In this document: positions 4,812 to 5,723 of the stretch, piece by piece
How the letters are laid out: each line of letters starts with the position of its first letter
Numbering within the stretch: position 1 is the stretch's first letter
Source: UBA11098 sp041671525
GTDB taxonomy: Bacteria; Patescibacteriota; Minisyncoccia; Moranbacterales; UBA2206
NCBI GenBank assembly: GCA_041671525.1
Contig: JBAZBJ010000023.1
Location: 1-5,723, forward strand
DNA length: 5,723 nt
Reading direction: 5' to 3'
The notes under the pieces: generated by a model
Databases searched by the model: none
Told to the model about the DNA's origin: nothing
What the model saw: the letters and a program-made list of their open reading frames with translations, nothing else
Position numbers and translations under genes: made by a program

Positions 4812-5621
4812 TTATGATCTGTATTTTTTCCAGCACTCATCATCAAAACTGATGATCTTGATGAGGTTTGACCTCATGGTCACCTTGTCACCATTCTCCA
4901 GAATAACCTGGTCAGAGTGGGTTGCCCAGTGGCAATACACTGCCCAATCCCCATATCCACCACCCATCTTGAGAACCCATTTCAGCATCATGCCAAGGTT
5001 GCTGTTGGTCATCAGCAGCCCAGTGGAGCCATTGACAATCTCCCCCTTGGCAAGAACTTTGCCCCTGTTGTTGGGGTCATTGAGGATGTCCATGGTCAGT
5101 TTGAACCTATTGTCCACCAACTCCTCTGGCAGGGGCTCCTCTGGCACCAGATTCTCCCCATTCCTTGACAGGGAGATCACCTTGTGAGGCATCTCTGCCT
5201 TGCATTTGAAACAGTAGGTGGTGATGGGTTGGTTGGTCAGCAGGGAATGAAACAACTCCTCATTACCCTCCAGTGGGGTGATGCCTCCATCTTGGATGGT
5301 CAGGCACCTGTTGCATTTCAATTTGTACTCAAAGAAATTCATTTTCTCCTCCTTTTTTGTAGTTTGTTTTATTTGTGGATAAACTATTGATTGTCCAATC
5401 TCTGGCTGGTAGTCCTCCCCTGCCAGCAACCTTTCCAGCAGGGGCTCAATGATCTGCCAGACCTCTTGTTCTGTGGGTGGCAGGAATGCCCATGCACAGG
5501 ACTGTCCCATGGAATGCCATTCCCACATGATATCTGCCTCACTGAGGGTGATATCCCAGTTGTTTCTGAGGCAAGTGTCTTGAATCCTTTTGCAGTCATC
5601 TGGAAAAGTGATGTATTTCAT
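4812..5621 (-). CDS. Two-part unknown protein with zinc ribbon; possible fusion of two phage genes
   Basis: I do not recognise the function. Residues 1-80 form one domain (TCLRNNWDITLSEADIMWEW, then AWAFLPPTEQEVWQIIEPLL), of a type seen in small phage proteins. Residues 94-269 form a second: a ribbon with C103-N-R-C106 and C137-F-K-C140, and a beta-rich end with KGEIVNGSTG, YGDWAVYCHWA and NGDKVTMRSNLIKII. The join (residues 80-94) is unusual. Its DNA (about 5341-5395) is as AT-rich as an intergenic spacer and contains a DnaA box, an in-phase A-AAA-AAG heptamer (codons 88-90) and AAGGAGG placed correctly for the internal ATG at 5340-5342 (residue 94). The second domain may therefore also be made alone as a 176-residue protein. 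The main start at 5619-5621 overlaps the upstream TGA as ATGA. Either a natural fusion by stop loss or a sequencing error could explain the join. Confidence 0.7.
   Translation of the reverse strand: MKYITFPDDCKRIQDTCLRNNWDITLSEADIMWEWHSMGQSCAWAFLPPTEQEVWQIIEPLLERLLAGEDYQPEIGQSIVYPQIKQTTKKEEKMNFFEYKLKCNRCLTIQDGGITPLEGNEELFHSLLTNQPITTYCFKCKAEMPHKVISLSRNGENLVPEEPLPEELVDNRFKLTMDILNDPNNRGKVLAKGEIVNGSTGLLMTNSNLGMMLKWVLKMGGGYGDWAVYCHWATHSDQVILENGDKVTMRSNLIKIISFDDECWKKYRS
5343..5354 (-). promoter_or_regulatory. Internal Shine-Dalgarno site before ATG 5340-5342
   Basis: AAGGAGG with a five-base spacer precedes the in-frame ATG that begins MNFFEYKLKCNRC. The site is as strong as those of the genes starting at 2659 and 3463, so internal initiation is likely. 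It lies within the 4812-5621 reading frame, where it encodes K-E-E-K. Confidence 0.55.
5352..5358 (-). other. A-AAA-AAG slippery heptamer in ribosomal phase (possible -1 frameshift site)
   Basis: The heptamer falls exactly in X-XXY-YYZ phase on codons 88-90 (ACA AAA AAG), the arrangement used in E. coli dnaX. A -1 shift would read on for about eight codons and stop at TGA within the TTCTTTGAG segment, giving a protein limited to the first domain. An SD-like sequence, usually upstream of the heptamer, is here just downstream. I see no clear stem-loop. It may be only an A-rich SD leader. Confidence 0.3.
5374..5382 (-). promoter_or_regulatory. Perfect DnaA box TTATCCACA in an AT-rich island
   Basis: TTATCCACA on the minus strand is the exact consensus bound by host DnaA. 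It lies in an AT-rich stretch (about 5341-5395) inside the 4812-5621 gene, upstream of the clamp gene. A perfect 9-mer is not expected by chance in a window of this size (about 0.04 on both strands with even base use), but origins usually have several boxes and I find only one other near match (1005-1013). Confidence 0.45.
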
Positions 5622-5723
5622 GGCAGTTTCTCAAAGAGGGTTTTCCCCTTGGTGTAGTTGTATGTGATCTTGAAATTGTTGATGGAGTCATTGTTTTTCA
5701 TGTAGTCCACCATTTTCCACCCA
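5618..5723 (-). CDS. C-terminal end of an unknown gene, runs off the right edge
   Basis: The last 34 codons of a minus-strand gene are visible, ending KGKTLFEKLP before a TGA at 5618-5620 that overlaps the next start as ATGA. The frame is open to the window edge. The visible part contains MVDYMKNNDSINNFKITYNY, a polar, strand-forming C-terminus. That is too little to name a family. It is free of CpG, like the rest of the right-hand block, and the ATGA coupling places it in the same operon. An ATG at residue 4 or 8 could in principle be a start of a tiny gene, but an end of a longer gene is more likely. Confidence 0.6.
   Translation of the reverse strand, partial: GWKMVDYMKNNDSINNFKITYNYTKGKTLFEKLP

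Noticed and set aside
4795..4836. Extended clamp start at ATG 4836
   Set aside because: It would overlap the upstream gene, and the conserved clamp N-terminus begins at ATG 4792-4794.
4852..5187. Plus-strand open frame of 111 codons opposite the 4812-5621 gene
   Set aside because: Antisense to a supported gene, low-complexity translation, no ribosome binding site.
5384..5599. Second minus-strand frame of 71 codons inside the 4812-5621 gene
   Set aside because: Out-of-frame shadow: Ser/Gly/Trp-rich translation without domains, fully contained in the better-supported gene.
1..5723. TAG codon reassignment, since none of the visible genes ends in TAG
   Set aside because: All genes read through cleanly in the standard code, no in-frame TAG is needed to join parts, and about a dozen stops is too few to infer loss of TAG.
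1..5723. CRISPR array, tRNA genes, insertion sequence ends
   Set aside because: No regular repeats with spacers, no cloverleaf-like segments and no transposase or terminal inverted repeats were seen.

Overview
The window reads as part of a tailed-phage or prophage early (replication and recombination) region. Every convincing gene lies on the minus strand, so transcription runs from high to low coordinates. The genes are small and packed end to end. Most stop/start junctions are ATGA overlaps or gaps of 1-3 bases, and TGA and TAA work as ordinary stops (standard bacterial code). Several starts carry strong Shine-Dalgarno (SD) sequences of the AAAGGAGG type, so the host uses SD-dependent initiation for at least some genes. 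I cannot name the host. A stand-alone DnaA domain IV, a NinG protein and small Cys-rich proteins are all found in phages and prophages of gut bacteria, but this is a weak inference.

Layout in transcription order (right to left): the C-terminal end of an unknown gene (5618-5723); an apparent two-domain unknown protein with a zinc ribbon (4812-5621); a phage-encoded DNA polymerase sliding clamp, DnaN-like (3697-4794); a string of small unknown proteins (3465-3683, 3233-3463, 2946-3236, 2656-2922); a winged-helix DNA-binding protein (2291-2659); two coiled-coil plus Cys-cluster proteins (1847-2287, 1380-1850); a stand-alone DnaA DNA-binding domain (1016-1378); a 64-base gap; an HNH-like endonuclease or DNA-binding gene (331-951); and the N-terminal 112 residues of a NinG (lambda Rap) recombination protein running off the left edge (1-338). 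No stretch over 300 bases lacks a gene.

Functionally, the DnaA-like domain could contact origin DNA or compete with host DnaA, the clamp could provide processivity for a phage or host polymerase, and NinG would process recombination intermediates. The string of Cys-rich proteins between them has no assignable role. A perfect DnaA box (5374-5382) lies in a small AT-rich island inside the 4812-5621 gene.

The most striking feature is compositional. Reading by eye, I find no CpG dinucleotide from position 902 to the end (4,822 bases), although GC content is moderate. All 11 CpGs in the window lie in the HNH-like and ninG genes at the left end. In addition, the palindromes GGCC and AGCT are absent from the whole window, while GATC, CATG and TGCA are common. 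This points to very strong counter-selection or directed mutation against CpG, perhaps linked to host restriction or CpG methylation, and to a mosaic boundary at the HNH-like gene.
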